Assembly (NCBI GenBank): GCA_027064945.1 | Contig: JAMOPB010000435.1 | Location: 1 to 7,112 of the forward strand | Length of the DNA stretch: 7,112 nucleotides | Direction of reading: 5' to 3' | From: Candidatus Cloacimonadota bacterium | GTDB lineage: Bacteria; Cloacimonadota; Cloacimonadia; Cloacimonadales; TCS61 | Shown here: positions 6,885 to 7,112 of the stretch, in pieces | Layout of the letters: each line of letters begins with the position of its first letter | Numbering within the stretch: the first letter of the stretch is position 1 | The notes under the pieces: model-generated | Database searches by the model: none | The model's input: the letters and a program-made list of their open reading frames with translations, nothing else | What the model was told of the DNA's origin: nothing | Translations under genes and position numbers: made by a program

Positions 6885-7025
6885 GAATTGAGAAGTGAAA
6901 AGGGAAAGGATAATGGATGATGTAAAATGTATAATGTATAATGTATAATGTGAAAAGGGAAAAGGGAAAAGTGAAATGTGAAAGGTGAAGAGTTGTAAAT
7001 TTTGAATTTTTAATTTTGAATTGTT
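6885..7025. repeat. Degenerate 7-bp tandem tract, about 20 units
   Basis: Nearly the whole stretch is built on a 7-bp period with slowly changing units. It opens with GAAGTGA and AAAGGGA type units (6885-6905). Three exact TGTATAA copies follow (6928-6948), flanked by TGTAAAA and TGTGAAA, then AAAAGGG twice and AAAAGTG (6953-6973), AAATGTG and AAAGGTG. After a one-base slip come AATTTTG, AATTTTT, AATTTTG and AATTGTT (6998-7025). The plus strand is strongly purine-rich up to about 6995, then A/T only. A 62-codon minus-strand reading frame over 7052-6864 is a by-product of this tract. Families of heptamer tandem repeats are known in other bacteria (for example the STRR sequences of cyanobacteria); relatedness is not implied. 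Confidence 0.85.
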
Positions 7026-7045
7026 AACCAGAATCTGTGATGTTT

Positions 7046-7060
7046 CTGTCACACTGACAG
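7046..7060. other. Small perfect hairpin in the non-repetitive patch between heptamer tracts
   Basis: CTGTCA (7046-7051) and TGACAG (7055-7060) form a perfect 6-bp stem with a 3-nt loop. A competing pairing exists between TTTCTG (7043-7048) and CAGAAA (7067-7072). The patch (7026-7074) contains no gene that I can support. Its function is unknown; it may be part of a dispersed intergenic element. Confidence 0.4.
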
Positions 7061-7074
7061 CTATTGCAGAAAGC

Positions 7075-7112
7075 GTGAAGAGTGAGAAGTAAGAAGTGAA
7101 ATGGGAAATGTG
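7075..7112. repeat. Second heptamer tract, running off the right edge
   Basis: Consecutive 7-bp units GTGAAGA, GTGAGAA, GTAAGAA, GTGAAAT and GGGAAAT, then GTG, fill the last 38 bases. This is the same GTGARAA-like theme as the tract at 6885-6990, but out of phase with it. It continues beyond the window, so its full length is unknown. Confidence 0.75.

Noticed and set aside
6864..7052. 62-codon minus-strand reading frame over the heptamer tract
   Set aside because: Its composition (runs of F, H, I, L, S and Y in a seven-base rhythm) is simply the translation of the repeats, and no good RBS or known domain is seen.
6885..7112. CRISPR array or plasmid-type iteron origin
   Set aside because: The units are 7 bp, contiguous and degenerate with no spacers, and no cas or replication initiator gene is present in the window.

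Overview
This window comes from an AT-rich bacterial genome (roughly 30% G+C by eye, not computed). Genes are compact and closely spaced, and almost all have clear purine-rich ribosome binding sites (AGGAG, GGAGG, AAGGAG). The content fits an environmental, probably anaerobic or microaerophilic bacterium: a bacteriohemerythrin, a multi-PAS signalling protein, an ABC exporter and a TldD/PmbA-family protein. The heptamer-periodic intergenic tract and gene mix would suit a Cloacimonadota-like or other FCB-group genome. The strong Shine-Dalgarno sites argue against typical Bacteroidota. The phylum is inference only.

Layout. Bases 2-514 (+) hold the C-terminal part of a TldD/PmbA-family protein cut by the left edge, followed by an 11-bp hairpin. 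Bases 628-4339 (+) carry four genes in one direction: a nucleotidyltransferase-fold protein, a single-domain bacteriohemerythrin with all seven iron ligands, an ABC ATPase, and 3 nt after it a 549-residue polytopic membrane protein of the putative ABC exporter type. The last two form one transporter. The first two may simply be neighbours, since the gaps (38 and 50 nt) do not prove cotranscription.

A perfect 11-bp hairpin at 4345-4374 separates this group from a convergent minus-strand operon. That operon runs from a PAS-PAS protein with a C-terminal four-cysteine module (6813-5626) directly into an imidazolonepropionase-like amidohydrolase (5625-4399). The stop and start codons abut as TAGATG, and the downstream ribosome binding site lies inside the upstream gene, so translation is probably coupled. 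The hairpin has its T-tract on the minus-strand side and best fits as the terminator of this operon.

The right end (about 6827-7112) has no convincing gene. It holds a possible promoter for the minus-strand operon, a one-helical-turn direct repeat, a long degenerate 7-bp tandem tract, a non-repetitive patch of about 50 bp with small inverted repeats, and the start of a second heptamer tract at the edge.

Most of the window is ordinary housekeeping or accessory content. I do not see a defence system, mobile element or CRISPR array. The points most worth a second look are the translationally coupled PAS/four-cysteine sensor and amidohydrolase, and the heptamer-periodic intergenic tract.
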